This document shows, piece by piece, positions 1-7,033 of a stretch of DNA of 33,842 nucleotides. The notes below the pieces were generated by a model. The model worked only from the letters and a program-made list of their open reading frames with translations, was not told the DNA's origin and did not search any database. Numbering within the stretch: position 1 is the first letter of the stretch; every line of letters starts with the position of its first letter. The DNA is from Alphaproteobacteria bacterium (GTDB lineage Bacteria; Pseudomonadota; Alphaproteobacteria; Micropepsales; Micropepsaceae). Both the position numbers and the translations under genes were made by a program. Where the stretch lies: assembly GCA_019247845.1 (NCBI GenBank), contig JAFBAL010000015.1, positions 1 through 33,842 of the forward strand, read 5' to 3'.

Positions 1-61
1 AAGAGGCTAAAGCCACGAACTCCCGCCGTTGATCCACGATCGACACCTCCAGCCACGGCAT
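1..61 (-). CDS. IS481-family-like transposase, N-terminal fragment (cut by window edge)
   Basis: Only the first 20 codons are present. They read MPWLEVSIVDQRREF followed by VALAS, which resembles the N-terminus of IS481/IS3-type DDE transposases of proteobacteria (MPW-x-E-x5-D-x-R-x-x-F). These residues precede the helix-turn-helix that binds the IS ends. A strong ribosome binding site, GAGGAGG, sits 6 bases before the ATG. The catalytic DDE core would lie to the left of the window, so whether the gene is intact is unknown. Family assignment from 20 residues is recognition of a pattern, not an alignment. Confidence 0.7.
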   Translation of the reverse strand, partial: MPWLEVSIVDQRREFVALAS

Positions 62-147
62 GGATGGCCTCCTCGAAAGCCTCTTCCAAGCCAGAATGTG
101 TCAACCATCTCCCCGAACACCTGTCAGCTATGTGTCCAGGCTGAACA
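1..147 (-). mobile_element. IS481-like insertion sequence, one end only (runs off the left edge)
   Basis: Read on the minus strand, this end begins with TGTTCAGCCTGGACACATAG, a plausible terminal inverted repeat with a TG...CA boundary. A TTGACA box, a GAGGAGG ribosome binding site and the transposase start codon at 61 follow. The outer boundary at 147 is inferred from the TGAACA end and from the change to REP-like sequence immediately after it. The other end and the rest of the element lie outside the window, so length and target duplication cannot be seen. The IS481 assignment rests on the transposase N-terminus. Confidence 0.7.
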
Positions 148-165
148 ATCCGCGGGCCATGACAG
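148..165. repeat. Half of a REP-like palindrome, truncated by the IS
   Basis: CGCGGGCCATGACAG matches the right arm and tail of the REP elements at 2775-2802 and 17894-17922 (GCGGGCC then ATGACA). The left arm is missing because the IS end stands where the loop should be. The other half would be expected at the far side of the IS. Confidence 0.6.
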
Positions 166-369
166 TGAGGAAATATTTTCCGGCCATGCTGCGATGCAGC
201 AAGTCGCCCTGGCGCGCAGGCGTCATTTTTATTCGCGCAATCGGCTCAAGGGCTTGATGCCAGTTTTGCGGTCTCAAAAAATATTTTCAACCGTCCCTTG
301 AACCGTCACGGTCGAAATCCCAAATCATCCATATCCGAACAATTGCATCCGTCCCAGGGCTTCGAGGCT
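166..369. other. Intergenic region with two perfect small palindromes, no gene seen
   Basis: No convincing coding sequence lies here. Short open frames lack ribosome binding sites and have atypical composition, and the stretch is more AT-rich than the genes. It holds GGAAA-TAT-TTTCC (169-181) and TGCTGC-GAT-GCAGCA (187-201), then AT-rich patches near 226-236 and 276-290. Because the GST gene to the right ends at 370 on the minus strand, any promoter here would serve a leftward gene. The IS may now separate the promoter from that gene. Confidence 0.5.
187..201. promoter_or_regulatory. Perfect inverted repeat, CTGC-N3-GCAG type (PhaR-like operator candidate)
   Basis: TGCTGC-GAT-GCAGCA is a perfect 6-bp inverted repeat with a 3-bp spacer. 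It contains CTGC-N3-GCAG, the TGC-rich pattern described for PhaR, the repressor of phasin and polyhydroxyalkanoate genes in alphaproteobacteria. No pha gene lies in the window, so the link is inference from the motif alone. Confidence 0.35.
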
Positions 370-975
370 TCAGCCTTCCTTGAGCAGGCCTTCGACCCGC
401 ATCGCGTCCCGCACCTTCGGGCGCTGGGCGATGCGGTCGAAATAGGCGCTCAAGGCGGGCGAGGTCTCGATGTGCATCTTCTTGGCCCAGGTCAGCATCA
501 CGAACAGATAGGCGTCGGCGGCAGTGAAGGTCGTGCCCAGAAGGAACGGCTGCTCGGCCAGCGCCTTGTCCGCGAAAGCGAACTTGGTCTCGATCGTGTC
601 GACGGCCTGCTTGCGCGCATCGCCGGCGGCGCCGTGGAACAAGGGGCCGAAGGTCTTGTGGATCTCGCCGTTGATGAAAGTGAGCCACTCCTGGAGCTTG
701 TAGCGCTCGAACGTGCCGCATTTGGGCGCGAGCCCGCTCGCCGGCGCCAGGTCGGCCAGGAACTGCACGATGGCCGGGCCTTCGGTCAGCAGCCGGCCGT
801 CGTCGAGGACGAGGGCGGGGACCGAGCCCTTGGGATTGACCGCGCGATAGTCGCTGCCGTCGTCGAGCGTGTGCGCCTTGAGGTCGACTTTCACGAGCTC
901 GGGCGCAAGCCCGGCCTCTTCGGCGACGATATGGGGCGAGAGCGAGCAGGCGCCGGGCGCATAGTAGAGCTTCAT
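370..975 (-). CDS. gstA: Glutathione S-transferase, beta class
   Basis: A cytosolic glutathione transferase of 201 aa, the normal length for the bacterial beta class. The N-terminal thioredoxin-like domain (about residues 1-80) starts MKLYYAPGACSLSPH, with the beta-class cysteine at Cys10 and the conserved NPKGSVPAL glutathione-binding turn near 47-55. The helical C-terminal domain carries His106 in INGEIHKTFGPLF, the second beta-class signature residue. Such enzymes conjugate glutathione to electrophiles or reduce mixed disulfides; the substrate cannot be read from the sequence. The start is supported by GGAGGTCGATCTC just before the ATG. The gene follows the CPBP protease by 19 bases and is probably cotranscribed with it and cysK. 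Confidence 0.93.
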   Translation of the reverse strand: MKLYYAPGACSLSPHIVAEEAGLAPELVKVDLKAHTLDDGSDYRAVNPKGSVPALVLDDGRLLTEGPAIVQFLADLAPASGLAPKCGTFERYKLQEWLTFINGEIHKTFGPLFHGAAGDARKQAVDTIETKFAFADKALAEQPFLLGTTFTAADAYLFVMLTWAKKMHIETSPALSAYFDRIAQRPKVRDAMRVEGLLKEG

Positions 976-994
976 GAGATCGACCTCCGCGATG

Positions 995-1708
995 TCATCC
1001 GAAATGTCCCCCCGTTATCGCATAAAGCAGCAGCCAGGGCTCGATAAGTATGTCGATAATGCCATGCGCGACGATGGGGGCCGTGAGACTCCGGCCCGCG
1101 GCCAGGTATGTGATCGCCATCATCAGGCCGAGGATCGCGGTGGCGGAGACGGCGCCGACGATCTGGGCGACCTGCACGTGACCGCTCATCGCGCCCCAGC
1201 CGACATGCGCCAGCCCGAACAGCAACGCCGAGAGCAGGATCTGGACCGACCAATGGACGCCTGCGTCCTTCGCCTGGCCCATGACGAAGCCGCGGAACAC
1301 GGTCTCCTCGCAGATGCCGGCCGAGATGCCGATGCCGAGCGCGATGGCGACGCGCCACAACGACCAGTCTGTCAGCACCGGCGCTCCCATCCTCGCCATG
1401 TTGAACGCGGTGGCGCCGCCATAGAGCGCCGCGAAGAGAACCGCAAGCAGCCAGCCCCAGAGGCGCGCGGGCCGCATCCAGCCGATGTCGGCGAGACTCT
1501 GGCCGCGCGCTTTCAGGATCAGCCACACCGCGCCGAACAGCGACCAGACCAGCACGATGCTGCCCGCGGCGCGCCAGGCGACGATGTCATGCGGTTGGGT
1601 GAAGGTGATCGTGGTGCGCAGGGCGGTCAGCGCGACCTGCAGCACCACGAAGGCGAGGACCAGGAGAGCGAGCGCCGTCCACGGCCCGATGCGTCTTGTC
1701 GTTTCCAT
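995..1708 (-). CDS. CPBP family intramembrane glutamic endopeptidase (CAAX protease/bacteriocin-processing type)
   Basis: A 237-aa polytopic membrane protein with about six to seven hydrophobic segments starting near residue 12. The CPBP/Abi catalytic motifs occur in order: EETVFRG (the EExxxR glutamate pair), then FGLAHVG (FxxxH), then HGIID near the C-terminus. The family includes eukaryotic Rce1 CAAX proteases and bacterial proteins linked to bacteriocin self-immunity, but most bacterial members have no assigned substrate. An ideal AGGAGG lies 3 bases before the ATG. The gene sits 48 bases downstream of cysK and 19 upstream of the GST gene. Nothing nearby suggests a peptide substrate. Confidence 0.9.
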   Translation of the reverse strand: METTRRIGPWTALALLVLAFVVLQVALTALRTTITFTQPHDIVAWRAAGSIVLVWSLFGAVWLILKARGQSLADIGWMRPARLWGWLLAVLFAALYGGATAFNMARMGAPVLTDWSLWRVAIALGIGISAGICEETVFRGFVMGQAKDAGVHWSVQILLSALLFGLAHVGWGAMSGHVQVAQIVGAVSATAILGLMMAITYLAAGRSLTAPIVAHGIIDILIEPWLLLYAITGGHFG

Positions 1709-1722
1709 GCGCCTCCTGTGCA

Positions 1723-1741
1723 GCCGGACCTTGGGTCCGGC
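1723..1741 (-). terminator. Hairpin between cysK and the CPBP protease gene (weak terminator or attenuator candidate)
   Basis: GCCGGACC-TTG-GGTCCGGC is a perfect 8-bp GC-rich stem with a 3-base loop, 15 bases downstream of the cysK stop. On the minus strand no U-run follows, so it is not a classical intrinsic terminator. It could instead reduce readthrough or stabilise the cysK mRNA 3' end. Confidence 0.4.
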
Positions 1742-1756
1742 GCAAGGGGCTATTTG

Positions 1757-2716
1757 TTACAACCCCTCGAACAGCGCCGTCGAGAGATAGCGCTCGGCGA
1801 AGGAGGGGATGATGACCACGATGGTCTTGCCCGCCATGTCGGGACGCGCGCCGACCTCGAGGGCTGCCGCGACCGCAGCACCCGACGAGATGCCGACCGG
1901 GATGCCTTCCATCTTCGCCACCTTGCGCGCGGTGGTGAAGGCGGTCTCGTTCGAGATCGTCATGACCTCGTCGATCACGCCCTTGTCCAGGATCGCCGGC
2001 ACGAAGCCCGCGCCCAGGCCCTGGATCTTGTGAGGACCGGGCTGGCCGCCGGAGAGCACGGGCGAATCCTCGGGCTCGAGCGCGATCATCTTCACGCCGG
2101 GCTTCTTCTGTTTGAGCACCTGGCCGACGCCGGTGATGGTGCCGCCGGTGCCGACGCCGGAGATGACCACGTCGACCTTGCCGTCGGTGTCGTTCCAGAT
2201 CTCCTCGGCCGTGGTGCGGCGGTGGATGTCGGGATTGGCCGGGTTCTCGAACTGCTGCGGGATGATCGCGCCGGGCGTCGCCGCGACGATTTCCTGCGCT
2301 TTCGCGATGGCGCCTTTCATGCCCTTGGCGGCTTCGGTCAGCACGACCTCGGCGCCGAGGAGGGCGAGCATCTTGCGGCGCTCGATCGACATGGACTCCG
2401 GCATGACCAGGATGAGCTTGTAGCCCTTGGCCGCGGCGACGAAGGCGAGCGCGATGCCGGTATTGCCCGAGGTCGGCTCGACCAGCGTCGACTTGCCCGC
2501 GGTGATGTGGCCGGCCTTCTCCATCGCCTCGATCATCGACACGCCGATGCGGTCCTTGACCGACGAGATCGGGTTGAAGAATTCGAGCTTCAACAGGATG
2601 TCGGCCTTGGCGCCGGCCTCCTGGGGCAGGCGCGCCATGCGCACGAGGGGCGTGTCGCCGATGGTCTCGGTGATCGAGTTGTAGATGCGGCCGCGGCCAG
2701 GCTTTCCGGCTTCCAT
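1757..2716 (-). CDS. cysK: Cysteine synthase A (O-acetylserine sulfhydrylase)
   Basis: A PLP enzyme that makes cysteine from O-acetylserine and sulfide in the cytosol. The 319-aa protein has the family's usual length and ends STALFEGL as CysK proteins do. The PLP lysine is Lys54 in [11 protein letters not shown]. The substrate loop [10 protein letters not shown], the phosphate-binding GTGGTITG and the SSGAA near the C-terminus are all intact. The open frame extends upstream to 2881 through REP sequence. The start at 2716 is chosen because it has AAGGAGA just upstream and because family members begin a few residues before the [12 protein letters not shown] motif. A palindromic operator candidate lies 25-43 bases before the start, and an Rrf2 regulator gene is next upstream. 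Confidence 0.96.
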   Translation of the reverse strand: MEAGKPGRGRIYNSITETIGDTPLVRMARLPQEAGAKADILLKLEFFNPISSVKDRIGVSMIEAMEKAGHITAGKSTLVEPTSGNTGIALAFVAAAKGYKLILVMPESMSIERRKMLALLGAEVVLTEAAKGMKGAIAKAQEIVAATPGAIIPQQFENPANPDIHRRTTAEEIWNDTDGKVDVVISGVGTGGTITGVGQVLKQKKPGVKMIALEPEDSPVLSGGQPGPHKIQGLGAGFVPAILDKGVIDEVMTISNETAFTTARKVAKMEGIPVGISSGAAVAAALEVGARPDMAGKTIVVIIPSFAERYLSTALFEGL

Positions 2717-2740
2717 GGGGGTCTCCTTGGTTCTCTGAAT

Positions 2741-2759
2741 CTCTACAATATTTGTAGAG
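2741..2759 (-). promoter_or_regulatory. Palindromic operator candidate in front of cysK
   Basis: CTCTACAA-TAT-TTGTAGAG is a perfect 8-bp inverted repeat with a 3-bp AT spacer, lying 25-43 bases upstream of the cysK start. Size, symmetry and position fit a dimeric winged-helix repressor overlapping the promoter. The Rrf2 gene next upstream is the natural candidate ligand. I saw no second copy of the palindrome in the window. Confidence 0.6.
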
Positions 2760-2774
2760 TATTCCAACTCGGTT

Positions 2775-2802
2775 GTCATGGCCCGCGAATGCGGGCCACC
2801 CA
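2775..2802. repeat. REP-like palindromic element (copy 1)
   Basis: GTCATGGCCCGC-GAAT-GCGGGCCACCCA has an 8-bp stem (TGGCCCGC/GCGGGCCA) and a 4-base loop, flanked by the asymmetric tails GTCA and CCCA. It pairs with an inverted copy at 2868-2895, with about 65 bases between them. Confidence 0.75.
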
Positions 2803-2867
2803 GGCGATCGTCAAACTCGTTGTCGAAATGCCGCGCGCATGCTTTCCATGGCGGTACACCCGTCGGC

Positions 2868-2895
2868 TGGGCGGCCCGCATTCGCGGGCCGTGAC
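2868..2895. repeat. REP-like palindromic element (copy 2, inverted relative to copy 1)
   Basis: TGGGCGGCCCGC-ATTC-GCGGGCCGTGAC is the reverse complement of copy 1 apart from compensating changes at the base of the stem (C:G instead of T:A). Paired base changes that keep the stem suggest selection for the hairpin. Confidence 0.75.
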
Positions 2896-2920
2896 ACGTA
2901 ACCGACGGAGGTGCGTCGCC

Positions 2921-3373
2921 TCATATCGCGAAATCGCCGGCGTTCGCGCCGCCGCAATCGACGCCCGCGTCGCGCGCCCGCGCGCAGAGGTCCTCGATCG
3001 AGATCGCGTCGAGCTGCGCCATGACGCCGGCCTGCAGCGAGGCGATCAGGGGCGTCACGATCTGCGTGCCCAGCGCGGAATGCGGCACCACGCTCTCGGT
3101 CTCGTCGTCGTCCAGGCTCTCGGCCACGCGCACGACCTCGCCGACGGTGATGCGCCGGCGCTCCTTTGCCAAGCGATAGCCGCCGCGCGGGCCGCGCACG
3201 CCTTTGAGAACGCCCGCGCGCACCAGCTGTTGCATGACCTGCTCCAGATAGCGCTGCGGCACGCCCTGGCGCGCGGTGATCTCTTTCGCCTGCACCGGCT
3301 CGGGACGGGCGTTGAAGGCGATGTCGATGACCGCCTCCAGGGCCAGCAGGGTCTTGCGCGACAGCTTCAGCAT
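2921..3373 (-). CDS. Rrf2 family transcriptional regulator, probably without an Fe-S cluster
   Basis: A 150-aa winged-helix repressor. It begins MLKLSRKTLLALEAVIDIA, carries the recognition segment VPQRYLEQVMQQLVRAGVLKG at about residues 41-61 and the wing GPRGGYRLA after it. It has only one cysteine, in the C-terminal DCGG, so it lacks the three cysteines that hold the cluster in IscR, NsrR or RirA. That makes it more like CymR, the cluster-free Rrf2 regulator of cysteine metabolism in firmicutes. It abuts dut with no gap, has AGGAA before its start, and precedes cysK with a perfect palindrome in between. Control of cysK is inferred from that arrangement. The inducer is unknown. Confidence 0.88.
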   Translation of the reverse strand: MLKLSRKTLLALEAVIDIAFNARPEPVQAKEITARQGVPQRYLEQVMQQLVRAGVLKGVRGPRGGYRLAKERRRITVGEVVRVAESLDDDETESVVPHSALGTQIVTPLIASLQAGVMAQLDAISIEDLCARARDAGVDCGGANAGDFAI

Positions 3374-3826
3374 TCAGTCGTTCCTGTGCGAGCCGGTCGA
3401 GCCGAAGCCGCCTTCGCCGCGGTCGCTGTCAGGCAGATCCTCGACGGCGACGATGATGGCGCGCTTGACGCGGGCGAGCACCAGCTGGGCGATCTTCATG
3501 CCGCGCGTGACGGTGAAGACCTGCTCGCCCAGATTGACCATGATCGCCTTGATCTCGCCGCGATAGTCGCTGTCGATCGTGCCCGGCGCGTTGAGCAGCG
3601 TGACGCCGTGGTTGAGCGCGAGGCCCGAGCGCGCGCGCACCTGGCCCTCGTATTTGTCGGAGAAGGCGACCGCGATGCCGCAGGGGATCGCGGCGCGCGC
3701 GCCCGGCGCGATCTTCACGTCGCTGTCGATGGCGGCGAGCAGGTCGAGCCCGGCCGAGCCTTCGGTCGCGTAAGAGGGAAGCGGAAGGTCCTTGGCATGC
3801 GGCAGGCGCTTGATGGACAGGTTCAT
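3374..3826 (-). CDS. dut: Deoxyuridine 5'-triphosphate nucleotidohydrolase (dUTPase)
   Basis: A trimeric dUTPase that converts dUTP to dUMP and pyrophosphate, keeping uracil out of DNA and feeding dTMP synthesis. The 150-aa protein contains the five family motifs, including GSAGLDL near residue 24, RSGLALNHG, GTIDSDYRGEI with the catalytic aspartate, and the C-terminal arm RGEGGFGSTG. The frame stays open further upstream, but the start at 3826 gives the normal N-terminus MNLSIKRLPHA. It also overlaps the coaBC stop by 4 nt (ATGA), implying translational coupling. The coaBC-dut pair is common in proteobacteria. Confidence 0.96.
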   Translation of the reverse strand: MNLSIKRLPHAKDLPLPSYATEGSAGLDLLAAIDSDVKIAPGARAAIPCGIAVAFSDKYEGQVRARSGLALNHGVTLLNAPGTIDSDYRGEIKAIMVNLGEQVFTVTRGMKIAQLVLARVKRAIIVAVEDLPDSDRGEGGFGSTGSHRND

Positions 3827-5073
3827 GCTGCTTTGCCCTTGAGCGTGTCGGCGATGCGCGCGGCGAGCCGCGTTCCCACGTCGCGTTTGTCCATGTCGGG
3901 CCAGTCCTCCGTGGCGTCCTTGGTGATCAGATGAACCGTGTTGCGCTCTCCGCCCATGATGCCCGTCGCCGGGCTCACGTCGTTGGCGACGATCCAGTCG
4001 CAGCCCTTGCGGGCGAGCTTGTCCTTGGCATGCGCGATCACGTTCTCGGTCTCGGCCGCGAAGCCCACGACGAGGGCGGGGCGATGCGCGCTTCGCGACA
4101 AGGTCGCCAGGATGTCGGGATTGGGCGTGAGCTTCAGCGACGGCGACGTGCCGTCCTTCTTGATCTTCTGGTTGGCCAGCGCCTCGGGACGCCAATCGGC
4201 GACGGCGGCGGTCATGACCGCGACGTCGACGGGCAGCGCATTCTCGCACGCACTGAGCATCTCGAGCGCGGTCTCGACGCGCACCAGCTTGACGCGCGAG
4301 GGCGGCGCGATGCTCACCGGGCCGCTGACGAGCGTTGTCTCAGCACCCGCGAGCGCGAGCGCGTCGGCGATGGCGTATCCCTGTCTGCCGGAGGAGCGGT
4401 TGGCGATGAAGCGCACGGGATCGAGCGGCTCCTGCGTCGGGCCTGCGGTGACCAGCGCCTTCATGCCCGACAGCGGGCCGGGCGCTGCGAGCGCGGCAGG
4501 CGCGGCGTGCGCGGCAGGCGCGGCGTGCGCGTCGCTTGCCAGCGCGGCCTCGATAGCGGCCACGATCTCCAGCGGCTCGGCCATGCGGCCGGGTCCGTAT
4601 TCGCCGCAGGCCATCTCGCCGTCGCCCGGGCCGACGAAGATCGTGCCGTCGCCCTTGAGCGTGGCGAGGTTGCGCTGCGTCGCCGGGTGGTTCCACATCC
4701 GCACGTTCATTGCGGGCGCCATCAGCACGCGCTTGTCGGTGGCGAGCAGCGCGGTCGAGGCGAGGTCGCTGGCGTGGCCGTTGGCGAGCTTGGCCATCAG
4801 GTCCGCGGTCGCGGGCGCGACGACCACGAGGTCGGCGGAGCGCGAGAGCTGGATGTGCCCCATCTGCGCTTCGTCGGTCAGGCTGAAGAGATCGTCGTAG
4901 ACCTTCTCGCCCGAAAGCGACGCAACGGAAAGCGGGGTGACGAACTCCGCGCCCGCTTTGGTCAGAATCGCGCGCACGCTCACCCCGCGCTCTTTCAAGC
5001 GCCGAATGAGCTCGAGGGACTTGTAGGCGGCGATGCCGCCGCCGATGATGAGCAATACGCTGTTGCCGCGCAT
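3823..5073 (-). CDS. coaBC: Bifunctional phosphopantothenoylcysteine decarboxylase / phosphopantothenate-cysteine ligase
   Basis: The protein catalyses two consecutive CoA-synthesis steps: CTP-dependent ligation of cysteine to 4'-phosphopantothenate, then FMN-dependent decarboxylation to phosphopantetheine. The CoaC half (about residues 1-180) has the catalytic histidine in MGHIQLSRSADL, the PAMNVRMW motif and the cysteine in ACGEYGPGRM. The CoaB half (about 205-416) has the dimer and nucleotide motif ANRSSGRQGYAIA and the lysine loop NQKIKKDG. At 416 aa it is full length. A low-complexity Ala/Pro/His linker built from an 18-bp repeat joins the two halves. The gene heads the minus-strand block and is divergent from the ligase gene at 5157, with 83 bases between them. 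Confidence 0.96.
   Translation of the reverse strand: MRGNSVLLIIGGGIAAYKSLELIRRLKERGVSVRAILTKAGAEFVTPLSVASLSGEKVYDDLFSLTDEAQMGHIQLSRSADLVVVAPATADLMAKLANGHASDLASTALLATDKRVLMAPAMNVRMWNHPATQRNLATLKGDGTIFVGPGDGEMACGEYGPGRMAEPLEIVAAIEAALASDAHAAPAAHAAPAALAAPGPLSGMKALVTAGPTQEPLDPVRFIANRSSGRQGYAIADALALAGAETTLVSGPVSIAPPSRVKLVRVETALEMLSACENALPVDVAVMTAAVADWRPEALANQKIKKDGTSPSLKLTPNPDILATLSRSAHRPALVVGFAAETENVIAHAKDKLARKGCDWIVANDVSPATGIMGGERNTVHLITKDATEDWPDMDKRDVGTRLAARIADTLKGKAA
4493..4528. repeat. Two exact 18-bp tandem repeats in the coaBC linker
   Basis: GCGGCAGGCGCGGCGTGC occurs twice in a row and partial copies flank it. It encodes Ala/His/Pro repeats (HAAPAA type) between the CoaC and CoaB domains. 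A multiple of three bases changes linker length without a frameshift. Confidence 0.8.
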
Positions 5074-5156
5074 CCAGGGAAAATACCCCGGCTGCGGCGG
5101 GATATAAAGAGAATAACGGGTCGCAACTGTGGTTCGCGAGCCGGGGAGCTAACACC

Positions 5157-7022
5157 ATGAATGTCCAGGTGAAATCTACGGATTTGCCGCCGTTCAAGCC
5201 GCTGCCGATGAAGCCGCCTTCCATCGAAACGGTCCGCAGGCCGGACGGGACGGTCTATTTGAGCTCGCGCCATCCGCTGGGCGAGATGCATCGCTCGACC
5301 GTCCATCTCTTCGAGAACCGCGCGAAAACCCATCCCGAGCGCAAGTTCATCTGCGAGCGCATACCGCTTCCGGGCGGCGGCACGGGCGACTGGCGCTCGA
5401 TCACCTATGGCGAGATGAACGCGCGCGCGGACGCCATCGCCCAGGCGCTGCTCACCCGCGGCCTCGGCCCCGATGCGCCGTTGATGGTGCTGTCGGGGAA
5501 TTCGATCGCGCACGGCTCGATGATGCTGGGCGCGATGAAGGCGCGGGTGCCGGTGGCGCCGGTGTCGGTCGCCTATTCGATCATGTCGGGCGATCACGGC
5601 AAGCTGCGCCACGTCTTCGAGACCACCAAGCCGAAGATGATCTTCGCCGAGCAGGGGCCGGTCTATGCGCGCGCGCTGGCGGCGCTGCCGCTCGACGGCG
5701 TCGAGGTCGTGACCGTGATGCCGGTGGCGGACCGCGCGACGACGCCTTACGAGGACCTGCTCAAGACCAATGCGGGCCCCGCGGTCGCGGAGTCGATGGA
5801 GAAGATCGATCACGACACGGTCGCGAAATATCTCTTCACCTCGGGCTCGACCGGCATGCCCAAAGGCGTGATCCAGACGCACCGGATGATGTGCGCCGTC
5901 GTCGCCGCGCAGGAGGCGCTGCGCACCGAGGCCTCCGATCCCGACGAGATCCCCGAAAGCCTGGAATGGATGCCGTGGAACCACATCTCGGCCGGCAATA
6001 TCGGTTTCAACAACGCGGTGAACGCGGGCGGCACGATCTATCTCGACGCCGGCAAGCCCTTGCCCGGCATGTTCGACGAGACCATCCGCAACCTTCGCGA
6101 CATCAAGCCGCTCGGCTTCGGCTCGGCGCCGATCGCCTTCGGCTGGCTGGCCGACGCGATGGAGCGCGATCCCGGATTGCGCGACCACTTCTTCGCCAGG
6201 ATGAAGATGGTGGGCTACGGCGGCGCGACCTTGAGCCAGGACATCTATGAGCGCATCCAGGCGCTCTCGATCGCGGCGACGGGACATCGCATCCCGTTGA
6301 CCACCATGTACGGCGCGACCGAGACTCAGGGCATCACGGTGGTGCACTGGCTGACCGAGCGCGTCGGGCTGATCGGCCTGCCGCTGCCCGGCATCACGCT
6401 GAAGCTGGTGCCCAACGGCGCCAAGCTGGAAGTGCGCGTGAAGGGCCCGACCGTGACGCCGGGCTATCTCAACCGCGACGACCTGACGAAGAAGGCGTTC
6501 GACGACGAGGGCTATTACTCGCTCGGCGACGCGGCCCGCTTCATCGACGAGACCGATCCCGAGAAGGGCCTGGTCTTCGACGGCCGGGTGACCGAGGACT
6601 TCAAGCTGGACAGCGGCACCTGGGTCAGCGTCGGCACCCTGCGCGCGCTGGCGGTGGGCGCGGCGTCTCCGGCCGTCTTCGACTGCGTGGTCTGCGGCCA
6701 GGACAAGCCGTTCGTGGCGCTGCTCGCCTGGCCGAACGTGGCCGCGGCCATGCAGCTGACGGGCAAGAGCAACATCGACGAGGTGCTGGCCGATCCCAAG
6801 CTGGTCGAGTTCGTGCGCGAAAAGTTCGCGGCCCACAACAAGGCACAGCCCGGCACCTCGTCGCGCATCAAGCGCGTGCTGCTGATGGCCGAGCCGCCGT
6901 CGATCGACGGCCACGAGATCACCGACAAGGGCTACGTCAACCAGCGCGCGACGCTCGAGCGGCGCAAGGCGCTGGTCGACCGGCTCTATGCCGGCGGACC
7001 CGGCGTGATCGAGATTCCATGA
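5157..7022 (+). CDS. Feruloyl-CoA synthase-like acyl-CoA ligase (AMP-binding)
   Basis: A 621-aa member of the ANL adenylate-forming superfamily, expected to activate a carboxylic acid as the acyl-AMP and then the CoA thioester. The ATP loop LFTSGSTGMPKG is near residue 225, YGATETQG near 384, and the YSLGDAARF aspartate near 465. A C-terminal lysine segment, ITDKGYVNQRA, resembles that of feruloyl-CoA synthases. Overall length and the SLEWMPWNHISAGN segment also fit that subgroup. The substrate is uncertain, because no enoyl-CoA hydratase/aldolase or vanillin dehydrogenase lies nearby. GGGGAG precedes the ATG. The stop overlaps an ATG of the next gene by 3 bases, suggesting one transcript with the secreted-protein genes. 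Confidence 0.88.
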   Translation: MNVQVKSTDLPPFKPLPMKPPSIETVRRPDGTVYLSSRHPLGEMHRSTVHLFENRAKTHPERKFICERIPLPGGGTGDWRSITYGEMNARADAIAQALLTRGLGPDAPLMVLSGNSIAHGSMMLGAMKARVPVAPVSVAYSIMSGDHGKLRHVFETTKPKMIFAEQGPVYARALAALPLDGVEVVTVMPVADRATTPYEDLLKTNAGPAVAESMEKIDHDTVAKYLFTSGSTGMPKGVIQTHRMMCAVVAAQEALRTEASDPDEIPESLEWMPWNHISAGNIGFNNAVNAGGTIYLDAGKPLPGMFDETIRNLRDIKPLGFGSAPIAFGWLADAMERDPGLRDHFFARMKMVGYGGATLSQDIYERIQALSIAATGHRIPLTTMYGATETQGITVVHWLTERVGLIGLPLPGITLKLVPNGAKLEVRVKGPTVTPGYLNRDDLTKKAFDDEGYYSLGDAARFIDETDPEKGLVFDGRVTEDFKLDSGTWVSVGTLRALAVGAASPAVFDCVVCGQDKPFVALLAWPNVAAAMQLTGKSNIDEVLADPKLVEFVREKFAAHNKAQPGTSSRIKRVLLMAEPPSIDGHEITDKGYVNQRATLERRKALVDRLYAGGPGVIEIP

Positions 7023-7033
7023 AGGGGGACATC

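Noticed and set aside
1..300. Small plus-strand genes of 65 and 90 codons
   Set aside because: They cross the IS end and the REP half, have no ribosome binding site and no protein-like pattern.
2717..2881. An extended N-terminus for cysK starting at 2881
   Set aside because: The extra codons come from two REP elements and the operator palindrome. The start at 2716 has a strong ribosome binding site and the family N-terminus.
974..3934. A 986-codon open frame on the plus strand
   Set aside because: It runs antisense to the CPBP protease, cysK, Rrf2 and dut genes, has the Arg/Asp/His-rich composition of a GC-rich shadow frame, and no family motif.
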